Position numbers and translations under genes: made by a program. A model generated the notes under the pieces. It had not been told where the DNA came from and did no database searches. It saw only the letters and a list, made by a program, of their open reading frames with translations. Positions 17,174 through 25,804 of a DNA stretch of 64,000 nucleotides are shown piece after piece; within the stretch, counting starts at the first letter, position 1, and each line of letters opens with the position of its first letter. This stretch comes from Chloroflexota bacterium (GTDB lineage: Bacteria; Chloroflexota; UBA6077; JACCZL01), in contig JADZEM010000013.1 in assembly GCA_020850535.1 (NCBI GenBank), positions 62,001 to 126,000 of the forward strand, in the 5' to 3' direction.

Positions 17174-17938
17174 TCACCCGTGGGCGATGGCGACGCCCGC
17201 CATCAGCGCCTCGTTGCTCAAGCCGGGCGGGGGCGTGTGCCCTGCTTCCGCCAGCCGGGCACGGTACGTCTGGCAGAGCCGCTCGCCCAGCTCGTAGCGG
17301 CGCAGATCTGACAGCTCGGGCGCGCGCAGCAGGAATTCCCGCGCCAGCGCCACGTCCTCAGCCGTGAACGCCGACGCGACCCACGGCGGCAGGGCAAGGC
17401 TCGGGTCGATGGGCGGCAGGGTGCGCGGCAGCTCCTCGCGCCGCTCCCGCACCACCACCGTGCCCGCCGCCAGATCCCCGAGCCGCTGCGAGCGCCGCGT
17501 CAACAGCACGCTGATCGCCCCGGCCATGTACCCCGACGGCAACAGATCCACCAGTCGGACAATGTTCCGCACCAGGCTGTGCACCAGCGTCACCGGCTCG
17601 CCGCGCACCGTCAGGACGCGGACGCCGGCCACTCGCTTGCCCGGCGACTGGCCGTTCCAGGTCAGCTCGAAGAAGATGAAGTAGCCCCAGAAGATCGCGA
17701 AGATCAGCAGCAGGCCGATGCCGACCCCGACAGGGACCAGCACATCGGTGTTCTCAGGGAAGAAGTAGCGCGCCAGCACGGCCGTGCCCATCCCGAACAC
17801 CATCGCCAGCGCCACGATCGCGACCAGTTGAATCAGCCCGTCGATCAGCATGGCCAGCCCGCGCGAGCCAAGCCCCGCGAGGTCGTACTGGAGATCGATC
17901 TGCTCCGGCGTCCGGAGATCGTACGAGTCGCCGATCAC
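17174..17938 (-). CDS. RDD family membrane protein
   Basis: 254 residues starting at GTG. The N-terminus DLRTPEQIDLQYDLAGLGSRGLAMLIDGLIQ has the family opening (GSR..A..ID), and two or three hydrophobic helices follow. The family's third signature is in GQSPGKRVAGVRVLTVRGEPV. The C-terminal 90 residues are soluble and helical. RDD proteins are small membrane proteins of uncertain role; one was linked to Na+/H+ exchange. In high-G+C Gram-positives and Chloroflexota they commonly sit beside SpoIIM, DUF58 and MoxR genes, as here. It is divergent from SpoIIM with about 140 bases between them, presumably a shared promoter region. Confidence 0.92.
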   Translation of the reverse strand: MIGDSYDLRTPEQIDLQYDLAGLGSRGLAMLIDGLIQLVAIVALAMVFGMGTAVLARYFFPENTDVLVPVGVGIGLLLIFAIFWGYFIFFELTWNGQSPGKRVAGVRVLTVRGEPVTLVHSLVRNIVRLVDLLPSGYMAGAISVLLTRRSQRLGDLAAGTVVVRERREELPRTLPPIDPSLALPPWVASAFTAEDVALAREFLLRAPELSDLRRYELGERLCQTYRARLAEAGHTPPPGLSNEALMAGVAIAHG

Positions 17939-18078
17939 GCGCCCTCACCCGCTGTGGCTTCACGTTCTGCTGACTCAGGATGCCATACTGTCAGCCGGAG
18001 GGGAATCCTTTGTGGCGCCCGGGCAACGCACGCTGACATGTGCGGCAGGTCTCGGGGTTGCCGGCCGTGGGGGCGGGT

Positions 18079-19107
18079 GTGGCTACCGTTGACGAGCTGA
18101 TTGCGGCCCGCCGGGCGCGCTGGGAGCAGCTTGCCGTGCTCCTGAAGCGGGCCGGCAGCGATCCGCGCCGCCTGTCCGCCGCCGAGATCGAGAGTCTCAG
18201 CCAGCTCTACCGGCAGGTCGTCTCGGATCTGGCGGTCGCGCGGCGCGATTTCCCCCAGGATCAGGTGGTCGGCTACCTGAACGGCCTCGCCCAGCGGGCC
18301 TATCCCCTGGTGTACCGTGCGCCGGTCGGCTCGTGGCAGCGGCTGGCGCAGTTCTTCCTGGTGGAGTTCCCCGAACGGTACCGGGCCTGCTCGCGGTTCG
18401 TGCTGGCGGCGTTCCTGCTGTTCACCATCCCGGCCATCGTGGCGTTCGCCGTGGTGCAGGTCAACCCGACGCTCGCCGAGGAGATCCTGCCGGCCGACAT
18501 GACGCGCGGCGTCCGGAACGGCCACCTCTGGACGAACATGCCGCCCGCCGAGCGTCCGTACATGGCCTCGTTCATCATGACGAACAACATCCAGGTCTCG
18601 CTGATTGCGTTCGCAGGCGGGATGCTGCTCGGTACACTCACCGTCTACGCGATGGTGCAGAACGGGCTGATGCTTGGCTCCGTGCTCGGCTACACCCACC
18701 TCTACGGTCTCAGTGCGGACTTGCTCGGGTTCGTCTCGCCGCACGGCTACATCGAGCTGACCGTGATCTTCATCGCCGGTGGCGGCGGCCTGCGGATGAC
18801 CTGGGGCATCATCCAGCCGGGGCTGCTGCGCCGCCGGGATGCGCTGGTGCAGGGCGCGCAGGAGGCGGTGCTGCTGGTCGTCGGCGCGATGCCCCTGCTG
18901 GTAGTTGCCGGCCTGATCGAGGGCTTCATCTCGCCATCGAGCCTGCCGAACGTCGTCAAGTACGTGTTCGGGCTGCTGACCGGGATCGTGCTGCACCTCT
19001 GGCTGCTCGGCCCGAGCGTCTGGGTACGTCTCGGGCCGCGGCGACGCGCAGCGGCTGGCCGCGCCATGATGCACCCCGGCCAACGAGGAGTACCATTGTC
19101 AGCCTGA
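18079..19107 (+). CDS. Stage II sporulation protein M (SpoIIM)-like membrane protein
   Basis: About 342 residues from the GTG at 18079; an earlier GTG (18040) is possible. The start VDELIAARRARWEQLAVLLKR, then LSQLYRQVVSDLAVARRDFPQ, is typical of the non-sporulation SpoIIM family, followed by 5-6 helices: RFVLAAFLLFTIPAIVAFAVV, NIQVSLIAFAGGMLLGTLTV, a GLSADLLGFVSPHGYIELTVI segment, and a last helix near VKYVFGLLTGIVLHLWLLG. In sporulators SpoIIM works in a cell-wall hydrolase complex; this version usually travels with MoxR, DUF58 and RDD genes. The last codons and the stop are supplied by an interspersed repeat that begins at 19097, so the C-terminus may have been altered by insertion. Confidence 0.9.
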   Translation: MATVDELIAARRARWEQLAVLLKRAGSDPRRLSAAEIESLSQLYRQVVSDLAVARRDFPQDQVVGYLNGLAQRAYPLVYRAPVGSWQRLAQFFLVEFPERYRACSRFVLAAFLLFTIPAIVAFAVVQVNPTLAEEILPADMTRGVRNGHLWTNMPPAERPYMASFIMTNNIQVSLIAFAGGMLLGTLTVYAMVQNGLMLGSVLGYTHLYGLSADLLGFVSPHGYIELTVIFIAGGGGLRMTWGIIQPGLLRRRDALVQGAQEAVLLVVGAMPLLVVAGLIEGFISPSSLPNVVKYVFGLLTGIVLHLWLLGPSVWVRLGPRRRAAAGRAMMHPGQRGVPLSA

Positions 19108-19285
19108 GCGCAGCGAAGGATCTCACCTGCTGACGCGAGCGTTGACGGTCAGCGGTCAGCGGTCAGCGGTCAGCAAGAGTATGTCATCCTGAACGAGCGA
19201 GCTTGCGAGCGACGTGAAGGATCTCACCCGCTGACGCGAGCGTTGACGGTCAGCGGGTGAGGTCCTTCGCTGCGCTCAGGATGAC
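19097..19285. repeat. Palindromic interspersed repeats, GTCATCCTGAGCGCAGCG type (one partial and one full copy)
   Basis: A partial copy begins at 19097 inside the SpoIIM 3' end. A full copy spans 19183-19285, with outer arms GTCATCCTGA / TCAGGATGAC, inner arms AGGATCTCACCCGCTGAC / GTCAGCGGGTGAGGTCCT, and a centre built from GCGAGCGTTGACG. Short GGTCAGC units are tandemly repeated between the copies. Related copies are at 31782-31885, 35770-35934 and 42834-42860. Confidence 0.8.
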
Positions 19286-19328
19286 AGTGGTATCTTGCAT
19301 GCGTTGCACGAGGCTGCTGAGCGGTCGG

Positions 19329-21011
19329 TCAGCGCCAGGTCCGGCCGCCGTATGCTGCCAGCAGCCGTTCCAGCAGGAACAGGCCGGCCGCCAACGCCAG
19401 CAGCAGCGGCCAGCGCGGCTCGCGGGTGTCCCGCCGGGCGGTCAGGAGATCCTCACTATTCCCCTGGCTGCGCTGCGTCTGCATCGTGTTCCCCTCGCCC
19501 TCGTGCAGGGCGATGCGCTTCCCTTCGGGGATCGGGTTGGCGGGACTCGTCAGCTCGTAGGCGGGCGGGATCGGGCGGTCGCGCAGCAACTGGCGCACGG
19601 CGTTGAAGAAGACGGTCAACGCCACCCGGCTGCGGTCGTCGGTGCTGTCTGGCGGCAGTCCCGCGATGTAGACGGCGGCCGGCCGCTCGCGCTGGGCCAG
19701 CCAGACCCGGCCCGCCCCCTGCCGGAGGATCGGGCGGAAGCCAGCAGGCAGGCGCACCGAGCCGGCCGGCGTCAGCGTCTCAAGCACGTCGAAGTTCAGA
19801 TCGTCGAGCAGCGGGCTGCTGTCTACGAAGTCCTGAATCGGCGTCGGGGCGGCTGACGCCGGCGGCAGCAGGTAGCCATCCCCGACGAGCAGCGTCGGCA
19901 CGTCGTCCGGCGGGCGGGCGTCCAGCAGGGTGGCCGGCACGGCGCGCAGGTTCGGGCGGACGGTCTCCGGCTGCCAGCGCAGCCGCTCCGGCCAGCGCCG
20001 GTCCGCCAGTTGCCAGTCGACGCGGATCAGCCCGCTGGCCGGAGCCTCGACCACCGCCGTGTCATCGACTGTGTACGCGTCGGGCGGATCGAGCCGCAAC
20101 GTGTACAGGCCCGGCATGGTTGGCCGCAACGGCTCGTACCAGCGACCGTCGGCCTCCCAGCGGGCCGCCGACTCGGACACGCTGCCGTCTGGCGCGGTCA
20201 CCACCAGCGTGCTGGCGGCCGGCGGTGGCCCGAACGCCCGCACCTCCACTCCGATCTCGCGGATGTCCCCGGTCAACGGGTTGACCAGTGGCCGCAGCGA
20301 GGCGAACCCGCGCTGTGGCACCGGCTGCCCGACATCCTGCCAGATCACCACCAGATCGCGGCGCCTGGCGATCCAGTCCGGGGCCGGCTGGTCTGCGATC
20401 ACCACGAGGTGGGTGATCTGGCAAGCCGCCTGTGGATCGGGCGGCTCCTCCAGCAGCCGGCGCAGGATGCCGAGGTCGGTTCCGAGCGCGCGTGGCTGGA
20501 GATCAGTCAGCCGTCGCCGAAGCTCATCCGGCTGACGGGTCGCCAGCAGCAGGTCGCGCCGCTCCAGGTCGAACGCCGAGAGTCGCCAGCAGACGGTCAG
20601 GCCGTCCGAGCCGCTGGCCGCCTGCATTCCGCGAGCGGTCTCCGTCAGCAGCCTGTCCACCTCGCCTCGGACCCGCTCAGCCCGCGGCGCGCCGTCCTGC
20701 AGCGTGCTCATGCTGGCCGAGGTGTCCACCAGCAGCCACGCTCCGACGGCGCGCGGCCCACTGTCCAGGGCGATGGTCTCCTGGCTGCTGAGGGCCGCTG
20801 CCAGCAGGAGCAGCACCATCGGCAGGCGCAGGTAGAAGGCTGGTGCACGCAGCGGGTTACCCAGGCCGAGGCGCAACGGTCCGGTCCTGGCGGGATTCAC
20901 CACACGGAAGAACTGGGCGGCCGTCAGCCAGTGGTTTTCGACCAGCGGCTTCGCGAGATGGACGACGATGGCTGCCGCCACCAGCCCGGCCAGCACCCCG
21001 AGCACGATCAC
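19329..21011 (-). CDS. vWA/BatA-like membrane protein
   Basis: 560 residues. The layout is that of BatA-type proteins: one helix at residues 1-20, a short linker with RVVNPARTGPLRLGLGNPLR, a second helix (FYLRLPMVLLLLAAAL), then a von Willebrand A domain starting VGAWLLVDTSASMSTL, whose DTSAS is the metal-ion (MIDAS) motif. A Bat-like beta-sandwich region and a C-terminal helix (WPLLLALAAGLFLLERLLAAYG) follow, so most of the protein is outside the membrane between anchors. Such proteins act with MoxR ATPases and DUF58 proteins in envelope or complex assembly. It follows DUF58 in the same direction with a 24-base gap. Confidence 0.88.
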   Translation of the reverse strand: MIVLGVLAGLVAAAIVVHLAKPLVENHWLTAAQFFRVVNPARTGPLRLGLGNPLRAPAFYLRLPMVLLLLAAALSSQETIALDSGPRAVGAWLLVDTSASMSTLQDGAPRAERVRGEVDRLLTETARGMQAASGSDGLTVCWRLSAFDLERRDLLLATRQPDELRRRLTDLQPRALGTDLGILRRLLEEPPDPQAACQITHLVVIADQPAPDWIARRRDLVVIWQDVGQPVPQRGFASLRPLVNPLTGDIREIGVEVRAFGPPPAASTLVVTAPDGSVSESAARWEADGRWYEPLRPTMPGLYTLRLDPPDAYTVDDTAVVEAPASGLIRVDWQLADRRWPERLRWQPETVRPNLRAVPATLLDARPPDDVPTLLVGDGYLLPPASAAPTPIQDFVDSSPLLDDLNFDVLETLTPAGSVRLPAGFRPILRQGAGRVWLAQRERPAAVYIAGLPPDSTDDRSRVALTVFFNAVRQLLRDRPIPPAYELTSPANPIPEGKRIALHEGEGNTMQTQRSQGNSEDLLTARRDTREPRWPLLLALAAGLFLLERLLAAYGGRTWR

Positions 21012-21035
21012 GGGCAGATCCGGACGACCACGTTC

Positions 21036-22079
21036 TCAGCCTGGCCGGCGGAACAGCGCGTGCAGGCGGCGCTCGGTGCGGAACCAGTCGCCGAAGCGCT
21101 CGGCGATGGCCGGCTCGCGCTCGGCGGGCCACGACCAGTGGACGTGCGCCCGCGCCGCCCGCCGCAACGGCTCCAGGCCCGTCTCGATCTCCCGCTCGAC
21201 CTTTCGGACGGTCTCGCCATCGATCTCCAGCTCTGGCTGGCGTCCTGGCAGGCCCGGCCCGTCGATGCGCCGCGCGCCGGTCCCGAGGGCCGCCCGTTCG
21301 GCCGGCCAGCTATCCAGCTCCACCAGCATGACCCAGCGCGAGCCTTCGGCGGCCCGTGTCATGCGGCGAGCCAGGGCGTCACGGTCCGCTGGCGGCAGGT
21401 AGCCGTCCGTCACGACGATCCAGATAGCCGTCGGCGGGAGCTGCGGCCAGAGGACGTCCACGTTCAGACACGGTGGCGGCGGTGGCGGCGGCGGTCGCAG
21501 CCGCTGACGCCAGCCTGATGGTGCGGGAGGTGGCTCGACGGACGCGCGGAGCCGCCGCAGGGCCGTGCGGACCCGGCCGTTGTCACTGCTTCCCTTCAGG
21601 ATCTCGGCCGGTTGGCTGCGCTGACTGTAGAGCGGATGCAGGATGATGCGGTCGCTGCCGTGGAGCGTCAGGACGGCCAGCGCTTCGGCCAGCCACAGCC
21701 CGACGAGCAGCTTCTCCGCGCCCGGTGGCCCGAGCATCGTGTGGCGGGCGTCGAGCGAGACGGCCAGCGTCAACTGCTCTTCGGCCACGAAGCGGCGGGC
21801 CAGCCAGCGCTGACTGTCGTCCAGGCCGTGGCGCGCCGAGGCCCGCCAGTCCACGTGCCGGATATCGTCGCCGGGGGTGTAGTGGACCAACTCGCGGATC
21901 TCCAGGCTCTGGCCGTGCCGGCGGGTCAGATGCGCGCCGGTCAGGCCGGCGCGATACTCCTGGCGGTACTCAAGCGCCTGCCGCTCCAGCCAGCGGCGGT
22001 CGAGCGGCAGCGGCGGCCAGTCACCTGGGGCCAGCGCCCCGCCTCCGTCCCAGGTCGTCCGGGCTGGCGGGCTCAGCAC
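21036..22079 (-). CDS. DUF58 domain protein (MoxR partner)
   Basis: 347 residues if it begins at the GTG at 22079, whose bases overlap the MoxR stop codon; GGAG of the MoxR 3' end serves as ribosome site. The longer frame upstream is antisense-like sequence overlapping MoxR and is rejected. The conserved DUF58 block is HGQSLEIRELVHYTPGDDIR followed by HVDWRASARHG (motif Y.PGDD.R.IDW). Next is a vWA-like half (LAVSLDARHTMLGPPG). A proline-rich loop (PPAPSG, then RPPPPPPPP) interrupts the middle. Translational coupling with MoxR supports a joint function. The substrate of these MoxR-DUF58 systems is unknown in this lineage. Confidence 0.88.
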   Translation of the reverse strand: MLSPPARTTWDGGGALAPGDWPPLPLDRRWLERQALEYRQEYRAGLTGAHLTRRHGQSLEIRELVHYTPGDDIRHVDWRASARHGLDDSQRWLARRFVAEEQLTLAVSLDARHTMLGPPGAEKLLVGLWLAEALAVLTLHGSDRIILHPLYSQRSQPAEILKGSSDNGRVRTALRRLRASVEPPPAPSGWRQRLRPPPPPPPPCLNVDVLWPQLPPTAIWIVVTDGYLPPADRDALARRMTRAAEGSRWVMLVELDSWPAERAALGTGARRIDGPGLPGRQPELEIDGETVRKVEREIETGLEPLRRAARAHVHWSWPAEREPAIAERFGDWFRTERRLHALFRRPG

Positions 22080-23320
22080 GCCCGTTGCTCCACGACGACC
22101 CGCAGGGCCGCTGCGACCGAGCGCTGGTACTCTGGGCCACCGGACGCGCGGCTGGTCGGGGCCGTTCGCTGACACAGCTCCGCGATCAGCCGCGAGAGCA
22201 GTTCGGCCTCCGCGCCGGGCGCCGACCACTGCTCGGCCTCGCGCGCTCCGCCTACGCCGACAAAGCGCTCCTTCCAGTCGTAGGTCAGGCGGATGCGGTG
22301 CCGCAGCGTCGGGATCACGACCCGCGCCAGGGCCGGGCCGTCGGCGCGCGGCGTGTCAGCCGAGAACAGGTACGTCCAGGCTTTCGCGCCGCGCATCAGG
22401 GCGATGGCGGCGCGCGGACCGAGGCCGTACGGCAGCAGCTCCGGCAAGACCTCTTCCAGCCAGCGGCGGTCGTCCCCTTCGACGCCCTCCAACTCCCCGA
22501 ACTGCCGGTTGGTCGCCGCGATCAGGTTGACGATGTGCGTCTCCAAACGATCGAGCGCTTCGACGTCCCGGATCTCCTGCTGGATTCGCGCGAACCACGC
22601 CCGCGAGTCCGCCTCCGTGAGCCGGCCGCGCGGCCCTGCTCCGCCCCCGGCCCCGTTGGCCCCACGAGCATGGATGGCCGCGCCAGCCTCCTTGCCCATG
22701 ATGGCGGCCAGGGTGGCCTTGCCGGGCAGCGGCATCAGGATCTTGAAGGTGAAGCGGTCGGCCTGCGCCTCGGGGAGGGTGTACGTGCCTTCCTGGTCAA
22801 TTGGGTTCTGGGTGGCCAGCACCATGAACGGGCGCGGGGTCGGATCGTCGCGGCGCTGCTGGTAGTCCGGCAGGAGGTACGTCGTCCCGAGAACGGTCAC
22901 CTGTCGCTCGGCCATCGCTTCGAGCATGGCGGACTGGGTCTTCGGCGTCGCCCGGTTGATCTCGTCGGCCAGCAGCACCGAGGCGAAGACCGGCCCCGGC
23001 TGGAACGCCAGCCGGCCCGCGCCGCCACCCCGCGGGTCCGGCATGAACGTGCCGGTGATGTCGGCCGGCATCAGGTCCGGGGTGAACTGGATGCGGCCCC
23101 AGCGCAGCGCCAGCGCGTTGCCCAGGGCCTTGACGAGCTGGGTCTTGCCCATCCCAGGATTCGCTTCGAGCAGAACGTGCCCATCGGTGTAGAACGCGAC
23201 GAGGCAGAGCCGAATCACCTCGTCCACGTCGAACAGCTCAAGACGCACGGTGTCGAGCAGCACCTGTGCGAGCCGTCCGCCCGGCGTGTTGGACGTGTGC
23301 GGCGTGCCCCCGGTCACCAT
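22073..23320 (-). CDS. MoxR family AAA+ ATPase
   Basis: 415 residues. Walker A is in GHVLLEANPGMGKTQLVKAL (about residues 47-66). Walker B is in SVLLADEINRATPKTQSAML, and sensor 1 in MVLATQNPIDQEGTYTLPEAQ, the MoxR signature. A C-terminal lid domain follows, with GPRAAIALMRGAKAWTYL. About 40 residues between (GGGAGPRGRL region) are extra and Gly-rich. MoxR proteins are chaperone-like ATPases that activate or assemble complexes with vWA proteins. It is transcribed with DUF58 and the vWA gene; the Gly/Gln-rich gene upstream is separated by an inverted repeat. Confidence 0.93.
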   Translation of the reverse strand: MVTGGTPHTSNTPGGRLAQVLLDTVRLELFDVDEVIRLCLVAFYTDGHVLLEANPGMGKTQLVKALGNALALRWGRIQFTPDLMPADITGTFMPDPRGGGAGRLAFQPGPVFASVLLADEINRATPKTQSAMLEAMAERQVTVLGTTYLLPDYQQRRDDPTPRPFMVLATQNPIDQEGTYTLPEAQADRFTFKILMPLPGKATLAAIMGKEAGAAIHARGANGAGGGAGPRGRLTEADSRAWFARIQQEIRDVEALDRLETHIVNLIAATNRQFGELEGVEGDDRRWLEEVLPELLPYGLGPRAAIALMRGAKAWTYLFSADTPRADGPALARVVIPTLRHRIRLTYDWKERFVGVGGAREAEQWSAPGAEAELLSRLIAELCQRTAPTSRASGGPEYQRSVAAALRVVVEQRAC

Positions 23321-23401
23321 GTCAGCGTGATCTCCCGTGCGTCATCAAGGGTATGGCTCCCGCGCTGCGCCAATGATGCGACATCACGGCCTGCCGAGAG
23401 C

Positions 23402-23556
23402 GCCCTCACCCCCAGCCCCTCTCCCTGTGCGCGGGAGAGGGGAGGCATATCAATGCGGTTTGTCACTGCGACTCATGCCTGGTCGCGTGGGTACGGCAGC
23501 TCAGTTCTTGCGTCCCCCCTCTCCCGCGCACAGGGAGAGGGGCTGGGGGTGAGGGC
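23402..23556. repeat. Perfect 41-bp inverted repeat between MoxR and the Gly/Gln-rich gene
   Basis: Arms 23402-23442 and 23516-23556 are exact reverse complements (GCCCTCACCCCCAGCCCC... and its complement), with a 73-base spacer. The arms contain a smaller palindrome (CTCCCTGTGCGCGGGAG). Fragments of the same sequence occur near 7252 and 29200. It could form a long hairpin in RNA or a cruciform in DNA, and separates two genes of one functional cluster. Confidence 0.85.
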
Positions 23557-23569
23557 CTCGTCTGAACGC

Positions 23570-25558
23570 TCACGGCCTGCCGCCCCCCTCCAGCAGCGAC
23601 TGGATCCACGGTGGCAGCGGCTGGCCAGGGCTTCTGGTCCCCTGGGTCGTCGAGCCGCCGGCGTTCGGGCCTTGCGGACCGGTCAGGCCGCCCTGGGCTG
23701 GCCCCGGCGTGACGGGGGCCGGCCGCGGCGTGCCAGAGGATGGCTGGCCCGGCCCGATGGCCGGCAGGTCAATCGAGACGATGGCGTCCGTGCTGGGGGC
23801 TGAGGGAACCTGCACGGGCGTCGGCGCGCCGAGGACGGGCGGCGTCGGCGGGGCGTTCGGATCGCCGTTGCGGGTCGTGCCGGGGCCACCCTGGTCGCTG
23901 CCGCCGCTCCCGCCGCCTCCGGGGCGTGACTCATCACTGGACGAGCCGCCTGAAGGCTGTTCCTGCCGCGGGCTGCTCCCCCCGCCGCTGCCCTGCCCCG
24001 GCTGCTGTCCGCCGGCTTGCGCCTGGGCTGGGGACTGCTGCTCCCCAGACCCGGCCTGGCCGTCTTGCCCCTGGCCCTGCGACCCGTCCTGCTGCCCGCC
24101 ATCCGGCCCGCCCCCAGCCGACCCCTGCCCGGCCTGCTGGCCCGCGCTGCCGGATGCCTCCGCCCCCTGGCTCTGGCCCTGCCCTTGCCCTTGCCCTTGC
24201 CCTTGCCCGTCGCCTTGTCCCTGGCTGTCTCCTGGTCCTGGTTGGCCCTGGCCCTGGCCCTGTTGTCCTGCTGCCTGGCCCTGCCCGTTGGCTTCACCTT
24301 GACCCTGGCCGGCGTTGCCTGCACCCTGGCCCTGGCCGCCCGCGCTCCCACTGCCCGCGCCCTGCCCCTCTCCGGCCCCCTGGCTGCTGCCACTGCCCTG
24401 GCCCTGAGCCGCGCCTGCACCTTCGCCCTGGCCGGCCCCGCTGCCGCCCGCCCCGGAGCCTGCCCCCTGGCCTTCGCCGCTCCCCTGCTGGCCGCTGCCT
24501 CCACCGCAGCCACCATCACCCTCAACCTGCGGCGTCGGGGTGGGCGTCTGGGGCTGGCGTGACTCGGTGGTCAACGGGTCTGTACCGGTCAGGCTGGTCA
24601 GTGCCGGCACCAGCGGCCTGATCAGCCCCAGCCACAATGCCAGCAGCGCGATGAGCGTTCCGAGCAGCCAGAGTGCGCCATACAGCGCCGCTCGCTGTCC
24701 GATCTCCCGCCCCAGCGCGACGCCCGGCGCGCGCCGCACATCCAGCACGAAGCCCGCCCGCCCCAGCCGAGCCGCCTCGCGCACCTGCACGATCTTCCGC
24801 AACAGCGGCTGAGGCTGCGCGGCGTCCCAGGTGCGGACCTGCGCCAGCCGCGTCGAGAGCAGCAGCATCGCCTCGGCGCGGGCCACCAGCCGCCGGACGC
24901 CGTGCGGGACGGCTGACTGCCAGCAGATCGCCAGTGAGGCCGCCTGTCCGCTCAGGAGCGGTTGCAGGGCAGAGCCTGCGCCAACCAGCGCACAGGCTGC
25001 TACGGCCAGCAGGCCGCCGACCGCCGCCAGCATCAGGTCCGGCGTCCGGCCGCGCGTGGCGAGCAGGAGCGCGCTCGCCAGCAGCAGCCCGAGCGTGCTC
25101 CAGCCCAGCTGCTGGGCCGCGAACCAGCCGGCAAAGGCCCGGCCGTGCCCCTCGACGCGCCGGGCGCCAGCGGCTGGCTCGGCGTCTGCGAGCCGCGCCA
25201 ACCGCCGCTCGGCGCGGGTGGCCCAGGTGAGCAGCAGGCCGCTCGTGCAGAGGCCGACGAGCGCCAGCGTCACCAGCAGGACGCCCGCCCGCGCCGACCC
25301 GACCGACGCGGCTGCCCAGGCCGTCCCGAGGATGCTCGCCGAGGCCAGCAGGAGCAGCACCAGGGCCGGGACCACCCCGTCCAGCCGTCGGCGGCTCCGT
25401 CGTTGCAGGCCGGGAGGACGGGCCGGCCGGGGCGTCGGGGCCCACGCGCTGCGGACGACGGCCTGCCCGCGTGGTCTGGTGCCGCGCCCGCGTGGTTGCG
25501 CGGCGAGTCCGCCTCGCCCTGCGCGGCCCGTCGTGAAGCCTGTCAGCCAGCCTGCCAT
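23570..25558 (-). CDS. Large membrane protein with long Gly/Gln/Ser-rich extracellular tail
   Basis: 662 residues. Residues 1-60 are basic (Pro/Arg-rich). Helices: about 60-80 (VVPALVLLLLASASILGTAW), 90-110, two near 150-200, and one near 290-315 (LYGALWLLGTLIALLALWLGL). A globular segment between has KIVQVREAARLGRAGFVLDV. From about residue 335 to 600 the chain is almost only Gly, Gln, Ser and Ala (GQGQGQ units) and ends in a Pro/Gly/Thr tail (PPWIQSLLEGG). Such a tail is likely disordered and outside the cell, perhaps wall-associated. Position directly before MoxR-DUF58-vWA resembles the DUF4129-type transmembrane member of these clusters, but no DUF4129 motif is clear. The repeats also make the antisense strand look open (Leu/Ala-rich frames), which are not genes. 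Confidence 0.8.
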   Translation of the reverse strand: MAGWLTGFTTGRAGRGGLAAQPRGRGTRPRGQAVVRSAWAPTPRPARPPGLQRRSRRRLDGVVPALVLLLLASASILGTAWAAASVGSARAGVLLVTLALVGLCTSGLLLTWATRAERRLARLADAEPAAGARRVEGHGRAFAGWFAAQQLGWSTLGLLLASALLLATRGRTPDLMLAAVGGLLAVAACALVGAGSALQPLLSGQAASLAICWQSAVPHGVRRLVARAEAMLLLSTRLAQVRTWDAAQPQPLLRKIVQVREAARLGRAGFVLDVRRAPGVALGREIGQRAALYGALWLLGTLIALLALWLGLIRPLVPALTSLTGTDPLTTESRQPQTPTPTPQVEGDGGCGGGSGQQGSGEGQGAGSGAGGSGAGQGEGAGAAQGQGSGSSQGAGEGQGAGSGSAGGQGQGAGNAGQGQGEANGQGQAAGQQGQGQGQPGPGDSQGQGDGQGQGQGQGQGQSQGAEASGSAGQQAGQGSAGGGPDGGQQDGSQGQGQDGQAGSGEQQSPAQAQAGGQQPGQGSGGGSSPRQEQPSGGSSSDESRPGGGGSGGSDQGGPGTTRNGDPNAPPTPPVLGAPTPVQVPSAPSTDAIVSIDLPAIGPGQPSSGTPRPAPVTPGPAQGGLTGPQGPNAGGSTTQGTRSPGQPLPPWIQSLLEGGGRP

Positions 25559-25680
25559 CGCCCGATCAGGCTCCCACTACCGTATGCACGTCCGCGTGTG
25601 TGTGACGGCAGACCTCGCGGGCAACGCCCTCCGGTCTGCTTCTGGGACAGCACGGCGACCGTGCAGGCCATCCCATGTCT

Positions 25681-25708
25681 TGTTGGGCCTGGCAGGAATG
25701 ATATTCTG
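25681..25708 (+). promoter_or_regulatory. Candidate promoter for the PLP-enzyme gene
   Basis: TTGTTG (25681-25686), 16 bases, TATTCT (25703-25708), about 100 bases before the TTG start at 25805. It lies in a locally A+T-richer patch. Confidence 0.35.
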
Positions 25709-25804
25709 CAGCGTCAATGGGGGCAGGTACATGAGGGCAGGTATGTGGGGTGACTGGCTGCTCGGGCGGGCGTCGCACGTACTTCCGTCATCTGGGAGGA
25801 CGCC

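Noticed and set aside
24180-24330. Repeats that could look like a CRISPR or satellite
   Set aside because: They are in-frame Gly-Gln codon repeats of a protein.
24017-24562. Leu/Ala/Pro-rich frames on + inside the Gly/Gln-rich gene
   Set aside because: They mirror the repeat codons of the minus-strand GQ region; composition is that of the repeat, not of a membrane protein gene.
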